Shown here piece by piece: positions 1-4,569 of a stretch of 5,125 nucleotides of DNA. The translations under genes were made by a program, and so were the position numbers. Below the pieces are notes generated by a model that did not search any database, was not told the DNA's origin, and saw nothing but the letters and a program-made list of their open reading frames with translations. The stretch covers positions 1 to 5,125 of the forward strand of contig DIVG01000088.1 of the NCBI GenBank assembly GCA_002422425.1, in the 5' to 3' direction. Source of the stretch: Akkermansiaceae bacterium UBA6138. GTDB lineage: Bacteria; Verrucomicrobiota; Verrucomicrobiia; Verrucomicrobiales; DEV007. Positions within the stretch are counted from its first letter, which is position 1; the number at the start of each line of letters is the position of its first letter.

Positions 1-33
1 TTCGTCGAGTTCTTGGATGGATGATTCAGGCAT
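1..33 (-). CDS. 5' end of an unidentified gene running out of the window
   Basis: ATG at 33-31 opens a minus-strand frame reading MPESSIQELDE, still open at base 1. Eleven residues are too few to assign a family. What supports it as a real start is its leader: the minus-strand sequence upstream contains CCTGAACCCGAACC, almost the same element that precedes the amidotransferase start (4569) and the HTH protein start (3836), at a similar short distance. No Shine-Dalgarno motif is seen, as at those two starts. The start overlaps by 8 bases the stop of the doubtful small ORF at 26-205. It could be a chance ATG. Confidence 0.35.
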   Translation of the reverse strand, partial: MPESSIQELDE

Positions 34-205
34 GGCTTTGATGAGGTTCGGGTTCAGGTTTCGTCCCCGGTCCTTCGGGGAACCCTCCTGCCTCGTCACC
101 GAGGCTGCCATTGTCGAGCCGATTGAGGGTCCGGGATGCTGCCGCGGGAGTCTGTGATTGATTGGGTTGATATAGATCAAGCCAGGCTTGAACTAAGAGA
201 TCCAT
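26..205 (-). CDS. Doubtful 59-residue small ORF upstream of AbiE
   Basis: A minus-strand frame from ATG 205 to TGA at 26-28 encodes 59 residues, not recognised as any family. It begins MDLLVQAWLDLYQ, has a Ser/Pro/Ala/Gly-rich middle, and ends in a KPEPEPHQSHA tail. The tail resembles the KPEPKSNPLANP tail of the 90-residue protein at 2123-2395, and in both cases the tail runs into an overlapping downstream ATG. Against it: there is no Shine-Dalgarno motif, the first third uses A/T-ending codons unlike the other genes, and the palindrome at 177-191 lies inside the frame, so part of it is probably AbiE control DNA. The KPEP tail may only be the in-frame reading of the A/C-rich leader element. 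Confidence 0.25.
   Translation of the reverse strand: MDLLVQAWLDLYQPNQSQTPAAASRTLNRLDNGSLGDEAGGFPEGPGTKPEPEPHQSHA
177..191. promoter_or_regulatory. Distal palindromic operator candidate for AbiEi (IR1)
   Basis: TCAAGCCAGGCTTGA is a perfect inverted repeat with 7-bp arms (TCAAGCC/GGCTTGA) around a single central base. An identical copy lies 72 bases downstream at 249-263. AbiEi antitoxins of characterised AbiE systems bind inverted repeats in their own promoter and repress it; assigning these copies as the AbiEi sites is inference from position and identity. The 72-base centre-to-centre distance is close to seven helical turns, so two bound proteins could face the same side of the DNA. Confidence 0.75.
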
Positions 206-219
206 TTCAATCAATCCAC

Positions 220-248
220 TTGCGGTTGTTTGTTCGGGGCTCTATTGT
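220..248 (+). promoter_or_regulatory. Candidate sigma70-like promoter for the AbiE operon
   Basis: TTGCGG at 220-225 and TATTGT at 243-248 are separated by 17 bases. They match the -35 and -10 consensus at 3 and 4 of 6 positions. The proximal palindrome starts one base after the -10 box, so a bound AbiEi would cover the start point, as expected for autorepression. A transcript starting near 254-256 would have a leader of only about 11-13 bases. Prediction from sequence only. Confidence 0.5.
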
Positions 249-263
249 TCAAGCCAGGCTTGA
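249..263. promoter_or_regulatory. Proximal palindromic operator candidate for AbiEi (IR2)
   Basis: This second exact copy of TCAAGCCAGGCTTGA ends three bases before the AbiEi ATG at 267 and directly follows the candidate -10 box. It occupies the place where a ribosome binding site would be; no purine-rich Shine-Dalgarno motif is present. As RNA, most of it could also fold into a small hairpin (6-bp stem, 3-base loop) next to the start codon, so translational control is an alternative or additional role. Confidence 0.75.
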
Positions 264-266
264 GTT

Positions 267-998
267 ATGACGACCAGCTTAATCAAAACGCTCCAGACCG
301 CGGAGCCAAGGGGCGTGCCCCTCGATACCGCGACCCTTCAAAGTCATGGCATCTCGTCTGCGCTGGCCCATGACTACGTGAAATCGGGCTGGCTGGAGCG
401 CTTGGGACGGGGCGTTTTCATGTTCGCCGGGGACGAACTCGAACGAGATCCCACGCTTCGTTTCCTCGAACGGAAACTGCCGGGACTCCATGTGGCGGCG
501 AAGACCGCGCTCGCCTGGCACGGCTTCCGGCAGAACGTGCCACACCGCGAAATCCTCATCCTGTGGGGTAGCCGGAAAGACTCCCTGCCGTCCTGGTTCG
601 TTGAACGCTTTCCCGCACGTTTCAGCTCGGCCCGCCTTTTCGATGACCAACTGCCGGCCGGTTCGGGCCTGGCCAATCTGCCTGATTCCCCGGACGGCCC
701 CCGGGTCTCCGCCCCGGAGCGCGCCCTGCTCGAAATGCTCAGCGAGGTCGGCGTGCATCAACCGATCGAGGAAGCGCGCGCCATCATGGAGTCGGTCCGC
801 CAACTCCGGGTGCGCCAACTGACCACCCTGCTGGAACATTGCCGCATGACCAAGGCGATCCGGCTCTGCGTCGTGTGGGCGGAGGAACTCGGGTTGCCGT
901 GGGCGGAGAAAGCACGGGACGCCGTCGGCGGAAAGACGGGCGGCAGCCGATGGGTCCGGCGGCTCAAGGATGGCCACACCCTGATCCTGAAACCGTGA
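267..998 (+). CDS. abiEi: Type IV toxin-antitoxin antitoxin, AbiEi family
   Basis: A 243-residue AbiEi-type antitoxin and transcriptional autorepressor. Residues about 5-53 form the winged helix-turn-helix typical of the family: a GVPLDTATL stretch, then GIS, then YVKSGWLERLGRGVFMF. The rest matches the AbiEi C-terminal domain, with the conserved APERALLEMLSE segment at 149-160. In known AbiE systems the antitoxin neutralises the toxin without forming a stable complex, and represses the operon by binding inverted repeats upstream. Two identical 15-bp palindromes sit just upstream here, the nearer ending 3 bases before this ATG. The ATG at 267 is chosen because it gives the complete HTH. There is no Shine-Dalgarno motif, and the mRNA may be nearly leaderless. 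The stop TGA (996-998) shares a base with the toxin ATG (998), so the two are translationally coupled. Length is within the family range; no defect is seen. Confidence 0.93.
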   Translation: MTTSLIKTLQTAEPRGVPLDTATLQSHGISSALAHDYVKSGWLERLGRGVFMFAGDELERDPTLRFLERKLPGLHVAAKTALAWHGFRQNVPHREILILWGSRKDSLPSWFVERFPARFSSARLFDDQLPAGSGLANLPDSPDGPRVSAPERALLEMLSEVGVHQPIEEARAIMESVRQLRVRQLTTLLEHCRMTKAIRLCVVWAEELGLPWAEKARDAVGGKTGGSRWVRRLKDGHTLILKP

Positions 999-1909
999 TG
1001 AACCAGGGCTACCTCGATTCCGTGCGGCTTCTCCTCGACACGGCTCCGGCCGTCTTCCGGAATCCCCTGTTCGCGCTCAAGGGTGGCACGGCGATCAACC
1101 TCTTCATCCGGGACATGCCGCGACTGTCGGTCGATCTCGACCTCGTCATCGTCGATCACTTAAGCAGTCGCGAGGACGTTCTGGCGATGGTTTCCGAAGC
1201 GCTGGGAGCGGCCCGCGAGGAATTGGCCGGTTTCGGTCTCCGCTGCGAAATGGGGGCCATCGCGGAAGGCGGCGAGACCAAGCTGTTCATCCGTCGGGAG
1301 CGGACGCGCGTGAAAATCGAGGTGAACCATGTCTTCCGGGGAACCGTGCTGCCGGTGGAGAATCGGGCGCTGATGCCGAGCGCACAGGATCTCTTCTTCA
1401 CCGACATCGAAATTCCGGTCCTCCATCCCGACGAACTCTATGGCAGCAAGCTGGTCGCCGCGATGGACCGCCAGCATCCGCGCGATCTCTTCGATGTGCT
1501 CGGCATGTTCAAGGAGGGCGGGCTGAACGCCGGAGTGATCGAATGCTTCGTGTGCTACCTGGCCGGACACAACCGTCCCGTTCACGAGGTGCTCTTCGCG
1601 AATGCGATCGACATCGCCCCGGCGTTTGCCAACGAGTTCGAAGGCATGACGCGGAATGCTGTGACTCTCGATGAACTCCTCGAAGCGCGCCGACGCATCT
1701 TCGCCGAACTTCCCGCGGCCCTGACTGACGCACAGCGCACTTTCCTGCTCGGACTGGTCCAGGGCGAGCCGGACTGGAGCCTCATGTCCTGCGCCCACCT
1801 GCGCGACTTGCCCGCGATCCGGTGGAAGGTCGAAAACCTCGCGCGCCTCGCTCAAACCAATCCGGAGAAGTTCGCCCTCCAAGCCGCCGCGCTGGAGGCG
1901 AAGCTTTGA
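998..1909 (+). CDS. abiEii: Type IV toxin, AbiEii/AbiGii nucleotidyltransferase
   Basis: A 303-residue cytoplasmic nucleotidyltransferase toxin of the AbiEii family (DUF1814, also related to mycobacterial MenT). Family members are GTP-binding or tRNA-modifying transferases that arrest growth and can abort phage infection. All expected motifs are present: KGGTAINL with G29-G30; RLSVDLDL with S44, D46 and D48, the metal-binding DxD pair; RVKIEVN at 104-110, with K106 and the third acid E108; and ELYGSKLVAAMDRQHPRDLFDV at 146-167, with K151 and the R162-D163 pair of the last motif. The frame is open further upstream inside abiEi, but the ATG at 998 is chosen because it overlaps the antitoxin stop (TGATG) and gives a normal family N-terminus. 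Translation probably depends on coupling, since no Shine-Dalgarno motif is seen. It ends 13 bases before the convergent 67-residue gene. It appears intact and catalytically competent. Confidence 0.95.
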   Translation: MNQGYLDSVRLLLDTAPAVFRNPLFALKGGTAINLFIRDMPRLSVDLDLVIVDHLSSREDVLAMVSEALGAAREELAGFGLRCEMGAIAEGGETKLFIRRERTRVKIEVNHVFRGTVLPVENRALMPSAQDLFFTDIEIPVLHPDELYGSKLVAAMDRQHPRDLFDVLGMFKEGGLNAGVIECFVCYLAGHNRPVHEVLFANAIDIAPAFANEFEGMTRNAVTLDELLEARRRIFAELPAALTDAQRTFLLGLVQGEPDWSLMSCAHLRDLPAIRWKVENLARLAQTNPEKFALQAAALEAKL

Positions 1910-1922
1910 GTGGGTCGGCTGA
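1910..1922. other. 13-base convergent junction between abiEii and the minus-strand operon
   Basis: The stops of the AbiEii toxin (1907-1909, plus) and the 67-residue gene (1923-1925, minus) face each other across 13 bases. There is a TGATCA palindrome at 1920-1925 but no GC-rich hairpin with a T-run. No intrinsic terminator separates the two operons, so read-through antisense RNA in both directions is likely unless Rho acts. Confidence 0.7.
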
Positions 1923-2126
1923 TCAGATCGGGACAACCGCGTGGGCGTGGATCTCGAACTCGCGCTCCAGAACCGCCGCGAAGTCCGCGTCCCTCCACGG
2001 GTCGGAATGGCTGGCGAAGAAGCGTTTCATCGTTGCTTCGTCCTCCGCCATCGAGGCGGGCACTTCGAATTCATAGCTCACGGTTTCGGTCACGATCAGG
2101 GTTTTGGTCTCGTTCGTTTTGTTCAT
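1923..2126 (-). CDS. Hypothetical 67-residue acidic protein, last gene of the operon
   Basis: A 67-residue acidic soluble protein with no recognised family. It starts MNKTNETKTLIVTETVSYEFEVPA, which looks like a beta-strand pair, followed by a charged, probably helical segment (about residues 24-58: AEDEATMKRFF, then DADFAAVLEREFEI). There is no signal peptide or membrane segment. The ATG at 2126 is preferred over an in-frame ATG at 2198 because it forms an ATGA overlap with the stop of the 90-residue gene (TGA at 2125-2123), typical of translational coupling. The longer version would overlap the preceding gene by 76 bases. The VSYEFEVP hairpin plus short helix is reminiscent of small phage or plasmid accessory proteins, but function is unknown. 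It meets abiEii tail to tail. Confidence 0.65.
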   Translation of the reverse strand: MNKTNETKTLIVTETVSYEFEVPASMAEDEATMKRFFASHSDPWRDADFAAVLEREFEIHAHAVVPI

Positions 2127-2395
2127 GGGTTTGCTAATGGATTGCTCTTGGGTTCTGGTTTGGTTTCCGGCGGGGTTCCGGGTTTGGGAGGAAGGCATTG
2201 CGCGAGAGGGACCAGTTCCGCATCGGGAAAGCCCAACGCGGTGCGTGCGTGCTCGAGATGGGCATTCGCTGTTTCGAGGTCGTCGAAGGTGTGGGCGAAC
2301 ACGGGCGGCACGGGCACGATGTTGCCGGTGATCGTGTAGCGACCGAGGCAGCGCCCGTCGGGAAGGCGGATGGCATAGCGGGTAATGGAGTTCAT
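2123..2395 (-). CDS. Hypothetical 90-residue protein with Pro-rich tail
   Basis: Family not recognised. Residues 1-30 (MNSITRYAIRLPDGRCLGRY, then TITGNIV) look like a small beta-rich module. Residues about 35-58 (TFDDLETANAHLEHARTALG) are probably a helix. Residues about 68-90 are a Pro/Lys/Glu-rich tail (PPKPGTPPETKPEPKSNP) that is probably disordered. The start at 2395 is chosen because it coincides with the stop of a 9-codon mini-ORF (ATG 2395-2393 against TGA 2394-2392) and leaves the upstream ATPase gene free; the frame is open further upstream inside that gene. Its own stop overlaps the next ATG (ATGA at 2126-2123). The DNA encoding the tail carries GAACCC motifs like those in the leaders of other genes here and may double as an unstructured leader for the 67-residue gene. 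Confidence 0.7.
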   Translation of the reverse strand: MNSITRYAIRLPDGRCLGRYTITGNIVPVPPVFAHTFDDLETANAHLEHARTALGFPDAELVPLAQCLPPKPGTPPETKPEPKSNPLANP

Positions 2396-2421
2396 GGGTC
2401 GTTGGGTATGGGATGGTTCAT
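2392..2421 (-). CDS. Nine-codon mini-ORF bridging the ATPase and the 90-residue gene
   Basis: ATG at 2421-2419 overlaps the ATPase stop (ATGA, TGA at 2420-2418). The frame reads MNHPIPNDP and stops at TGA 2394-2392, which in turn overlaps the ATG of the 90-residue gene at 2395. Two start/stop overlaps joined by an intact 9-codon frame would let a terminating ribosome be handed from the ATPase gene to the next gene across a gap that has no Shine-Dalgarno motif. That is inference; the peptide itself need not have a function. Confidence 0.4.
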   Translation of the reverse strand: MNHPIPNDP

Positions 2422-3071
2422 GGTCGGCAATCCAGCCACGATTCGAGGTCGGCCAGCGCGGCCCTGACACAGCCACCACTGCCCACCGAGATCTGGAGAG
2501 CGGTTTGCCGGGGCACAGGCCAGTGCGCGATGAGGAAATCGGCCAGCTCCTCGGTCTCCGGAGGCAGGAGCTTCACGGCCTGGAAGCGGGTCTGGAACCG
2601 CTCGGTGAGCAGGTCCAACTGGAGGTTGCTGGTGCCCAAGAGCGCCCGGCCCGGCGGGAGCCGGTCGAGGTAGGTCAGGAGCAGGTCCTGCGCCTCCCGC
2701 GAGCAGCGGTCCAGTTCGTTCACGATCCGCACACTCCACCGGCTGAAGAGGCTCCCGTAGGCGAGGCTGCGCATCCACTCGCGCACGACCTCCACGGTGA
2801 CTTCCCGCCCGTTGAAGTCCTCGACGGCGAGGGCCGAGCCGGTCAGTTCGCGGGCGACCATCTCCACGACACTCGTCTTTCCTACCCCCGGCGGGCCGTA
2901 GAGAAGCAGCTTCATGGAAGCGCTTGGACGATCACCGGAGGCGAGGCGACATGCTTTGGTTACCTGCGCCTTCGCCACCAGCGCGGCCTGGCCGATCAGG
3001 TCTTCCGGCCAGAGCGGTTTCCAGTTCATGGGAGACACGAGAAGAGCGGAGTCACGCGGCAAGGATGACAT
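2418..3071 (-). CDS. AAA+ ATPase, clamp-loader/RuvB-like
   Basis: A compact 217-residue AAA+ ATPase, cytoplasmic. Motifs in order: Walker A GPPGVGKT at 59-66; a Walker B-like strand and motif RIVNELD at 115-121, where the usual first Asp is Asn118 followed by Glu119; sensor 1 GTSN at 146-149; arginine-finger candidates in ERFQTRF (R158, R162) at 157-163; and a sensor-2-like GCVRAAL at 200-206. The layout resembles replication-factor-C or RuvB-type ATPases but lacks a C-terminal collar or DNA-binding domain, so any target specificity must come from partners. The start at 3071 is decided by a perfect Shine-Dalgarno AAAGGAGGT (3085-3077), 5 bases upstream; the frame is open upstream but that part overlaps the 57-residue gene. 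It overlaps that gene by 20 bases. The substrate is unknown; a role in remodelling nucleic-acid or protein complexes of the element is inference. Confidence 0.87.
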   Translation of the reverse strand: MSSLPRDSALLVSPMNWKPLWPEDLIGQAALVAKAQVTKACRLASGDRPSASMKLLLYGPPGVGKTSVVEMVARELTGSALAVEDFNGREVTVEVVREWMRSLAYGSLFSRWSVRIVNELDRCSREAQDLLLTYLDRLPPGRALLGTSNLQLDLLTERFQTRFQAVKLLPPETEELADFLIAHWPVPRQTALQISVGSGGCVRAALADLESWLDCRP

Positions 3072-3225
3072 GGTGGACCTCCTTTCCGGCTGACGTGGAA
3101 ATGCGAATGAGAGCGTGGGCGACGGCCTGGGCTCCCTTCTTGTAAACCGTGACCGCGAGCAGCTCGCCATCGAGCCACACGGCCCAGTTCCGGTTTCCGT
3201 ATCGGGTGATCTCGACGCGGTTCAT
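3052..3225 (-). CDS. Hypothetical 57-residue protein between HTH and ATPase genes
   Basis: A small gene short enough to be missed by usual length cut-offs. It reads MNRVEITRYGNRNWAVWLDG, then ELLAVTVYKKGAQAVAHALI, and ends HHVILAA before TGA at 3054-3052. It looks like a compact beta-beta-beta-alpha fold: strands at residues 2-8, 13-18 and 21-28, helix at about 30-42. The fold guess is inference and no family is assigned. Three points support it as real: its ATG (3225-3223) overlaps the TGA of the HTH gene (ATGA); AAAGGAGGG at 3243-3235 lies 9 bases upstream; and it fills an otherwise empty gap in the operon. Its last codons carry the Shine-Dalgarno of the ATPase gene, which it overlaps by 20 bases, so the two are probably made together. 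It could be a partner or adaptor of the ATPase. Confidence 0.78.
   Translation of the reverse strand: MNRVEITRYGNRNWAVWLDGELLAVTVYKKGAQAVAHALIRISTSAGKEVHHVILAA
3077..3085 (-). promoter_or_regulatory. Perfect Shine-Dalgarno deciding the ATPase start
   Basis: On the minus strand AAAGGAGGT lies 5 bases before the ATG at 3071, inside the last codons of the 57-residue gene. It is one of the only two clear Shine-Dalgarno motifs found among the starts here, and it rules out the longer upstream ATPase start. Confidence 0.85.
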
Positions 3226-3836
3226 TGTGCCCAGCCCTCCTTTCTGGCGCGCGCCTTAACCGTGTTCACGGACAGGTCGAAGGCGGCGGCGGTCTGCTTG
3301 TGGCTGCGGTTGCGCAGGTAAAGCTTCTTGACCGATTTCCAGTCAATGGCCCGGCCATCGGTAGTCATGGCCGGTCGTCCCCGTGGCTGGCGGCGCCTTC
3401 GTTGCTCCGCACTGGCCTGGACCCGTGCCACCACGCCGGCGGCGGCAGGGGGTGATACTTCTCCGGCGAAAGGGTCGAACCGGGCTGGGTGGCCGTTGGC
3501 TTCACTTGAGCGAGGGGCCGCGACAATGACTTCCGCCCTCAGTTCGCCCAACTGCCGCCGCACTTCCTCGGCAGCCGCCACGCGGATGGTTTCCTCAAGG
3601 CTCGGCGGCGGGGTTCCATCCGCGAAGCGCCGGAGCGCCTCGGTCACTTTGCTCTCGGCGATCTGGCCGATCAGTTCCACGGGGATTTCCGTGAGCGAAT
3701 AGACCACTCCGGTAAGGGAGCGCATTCCGAGGAGCGCCCGCATCTGGTTGCGGGCCTCTCTCGGGGTGGGGGCCTCAAGGCGGTCATCGAAGATGACGCG
3801 ACCGCACTGACTGGCGATTATCTTGAACAGTTTCAT
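3222..3836 (-). CDS. Two-domain protein with C-terminal helix-turn-helix and AT-hook-like motif
   Basis: 204 residues. Residues 1-65 form a compact alpha/beta N-terminal module (MKLFKIIASQCGRVIFDD, then TPREARNQMRALLG, then TGVVYSLTEIPVELIGQIA). Residues 66-105 are charged and helical. Residues 106-145 are a Pro/Ala-rich linker. At 146-155 a basic run RRRRQPRGRP contains the RGRP core of an AT-hook. Residues about 164-202 (AIDWKSVKKLYLRN, then SHKQTAAAFDLSVNTVKARARKEGW) are a helix-turn-helix of the kind seen in terminase small subunits and transposon or phage DNA-binding proteins. It probably binds DNA, perhaps as regulator or DNA-recruiting subunit for the AAA+ ATPase two genes downstream; that is inference. 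The ATG at 3836 follows an A/C-rich leader without a Shine-Dalgarno, very similar to the leader of the amidotransferase gene. The stop overlaps the next ATG (ATGA). The N-terminal module is not assigned to a named family. Confidence 0.8.
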   Translation of the reverse strand: MKLFKIIASQCGRVIFDDRLEAPTPREARNQMRALLGMRSLTGVVYSLTEIPVELIGQIAESKVTEALRRFADGTPPPSLEETIRVAAAEEVRRQLGELRAEVIVAAPRSSEANGHPARFDPFAGEVSPPAAAGVVARVQASAEQRRRRQPRGRPAMTTDGRAIDWKSVKKLYLRNRSHKQTAAAFDLSVNTVKARARKEGWAQ

Positions 3837-3872
3837 GGTTTTTCTGTTTTCAGTGTTCGGTTAGGGTTCAGG
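3837..3872 (-). promoter_or_regulatory. A/C-rich leader element of the HTH gene
   Basis: The minus-strand leader contains CCTGAACCCTAACCGAA, then A-rich sequence ending CAGAAAAACC before ATG. The 13-base core CCTGAACCCTAAC (3872-3860) is identical to 4596-4584 in front of the amidotransferase gene, and both leaders end in CAGAA...ACCATG. It also contains the stop of the amidotransferase gene (3870-3868). No Shine-Dalgarno motif is present, so the element may be an unstructured ribosome standby or enhancer leader, or a recombined repeat. Confidence 0.55.
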
Positions 3873-4569
3873 AAAAGAGAATCGAAGCCGTGGCGCATGG
3901 TGTCGCACCGTTTGCGGCACCATTTTGGGGACGCTCGCAGGACCACAAGTCCGGCTGGCACAGGTCGGTCGCGGAGTCGGCGGCAGCGGACCGGTCACGC
4001 CCCGAAACCCTGACAATCCGCCGAACGAAGTGGAGGTTGCTCGCCAGCATCCCCCGATACTTCTCCCAATCGCCGTAGAGACGGGTCTGCGTGCCGTCCA
4101 TCCAGACCCATCGGCCGGGCAGCTTGGAAAGGACGCGCCGACCGTGGACATGGGCGCACAGGGCGGCGGCGCGGGTGTCGCTCATCGGGCCGCGCGGAAT
4201 CCGCTTGCCGCGTTCAGTGGTCAGCCGGCGCAGGGCCACGTCATAAGCACTCCACGTCCCGTTTTGGAAGAGCACGGCATCGGCTGTCCCGAAGAGATCG
4301 GTCTCGGCTTTGCGGGTCACCGGGAACGGGTGGCAGAGGTCCGCGTCCACCCCGCCCACGCTGGCCCAACGGAAGTGGATCACGATCTCATCGGGCAGTT
4401 CCGGCAGGAGCGCCTCAAGGTCGTCGGGTTCGAGGTTCTTCATCCAGCGGACACGTCCGCCTTCCCGCCACGCCACGCCAGCTCCGTGCGGGTTGGCGGC
4501 ATGGCAGGCATCAAGGACGGCCCGGTCGGGGCGCACGGTTTCATCGGGGCACACAAGGATCACACACAT
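3868..4569 (-). CDS. Class II glutamine amidotransferase-like Ntn hydrolase
   Basis: A 233-residue protein of the class II glutamine amidotransferase (Ntn-hydrolase) fold. Met1 is followed by Cys2, the expected N-terminal nucleophile after Met removal. Family motifs are in order: NPHGAGVAW at 26-34; HFRWASVGG at 65-73; HPFPV at 80-84; FQNGTW at 101-106 (the NG oxyanion-hole region; a preceding His, common in the family, is Gln102); SDTRAAA at 130-136; and a WVWMD...LYGDWEKYRGMLASN stretch at 154-178. In the family the domain hydrolyses glutamine to release ammonia, or hydrolyses related amide bonds. The gene follows a predicted amidoligase by 70 bases, pointing to joint amide/peptide chemistry (inference). 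Residues about 190-233 are a low-complexity Ala/Ser/Cys tail not expected in the family; part is encoded by a strong inverted repeat at 3897-3923. The ATG at 4569 is fixed by the Cys2 requirement. No Shine-Dalgarno. Confidence 0.85.
   Translation of the reverse strand: MCVILVCPDETVRPDRAVLDACHAANPHGAGVAWREGGRVRWMKNLEPDDLEALLPELPDEIVIHFRWASVGGVDADLCHPFPVTRKAETDLFGTADAVLFQNGTWSAYDVALRRLTTERGKRIPRGPMSDTRAAALCAHVHGRRVLSKLPGRWVWMDGTQTRLYGDWEKYRGMLASNLHFVRRIVRVSGRDRSAAADSATDLCQPDLWSCERPQNGAANGATPCATASILFS
3897..3923 (+). terminator. Strong 27-base hairpin in the 3' end of the amidotransferase gene
   Basis: Arms ATGGTGTCGCA and TGCGGCACCAT pair over 11 bp (one G.U as plus-strand RNA) around the loop CCGTT. 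On the plus strand the stem is followed by TTTGGGG, giving a weak intrinsic-terminator look for antisense transcription. On the minus strand no T-run follows, and the stem has one C/A mismatch. It encodes part of the amidotransferase's low-complexity tail (NGAANGATP) 28 bases before the stop. It could be an RNA-stability hairpin between two operon genes, a protein-binding site, or a remnant of a mobile repeat. The terminator role is uncertain. Confidence 0.45.

Noticed and set aside
64..81. Hairpin TCCCCG/CGGGGA as a terminator
   Set aside because: Only a 6-bp stem, and no T-run follows on either strand.
279..977. Long minus-strand frame antisense to abiEi
   Set aside because: It mirrors the codon structure of a well-supported AbiEi gene, has no recognisable motif and is a GC-rich shadow.
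839..997. Upstream extension of AbiEii into abiEi
   Set aside because: The added residues are the out-of-frame reading of AbiEi; the TGATG overlap at 998 gives the normal family start.
1160..1936. 258-codon minus-strand frame antisense to abiEii
   Set aside because: The plus strand carries every AbiEii catalytic motif; the antisense product has none.
2127..2198. Longer start (ATG 2198) for the 67-residue gene
   Set aside because: It adds 24 low-complexity residues overlapping the 90-residue gene; the ATGA overlap at 2126 is the better start.
2385..3068. 227-codon plus-strand frame over the ATPase gene
   Set aside because: Shadow of the AAA+ gene, whose Walker, sensor and Shine-Dalgarno signals are on the minus strand.
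3246..3255. GGCGCGCGCC 10-bp palindrome
   Set aside because: Inside the HTH coding sequence; expected by chance in GC-rich DNA and not repeated.
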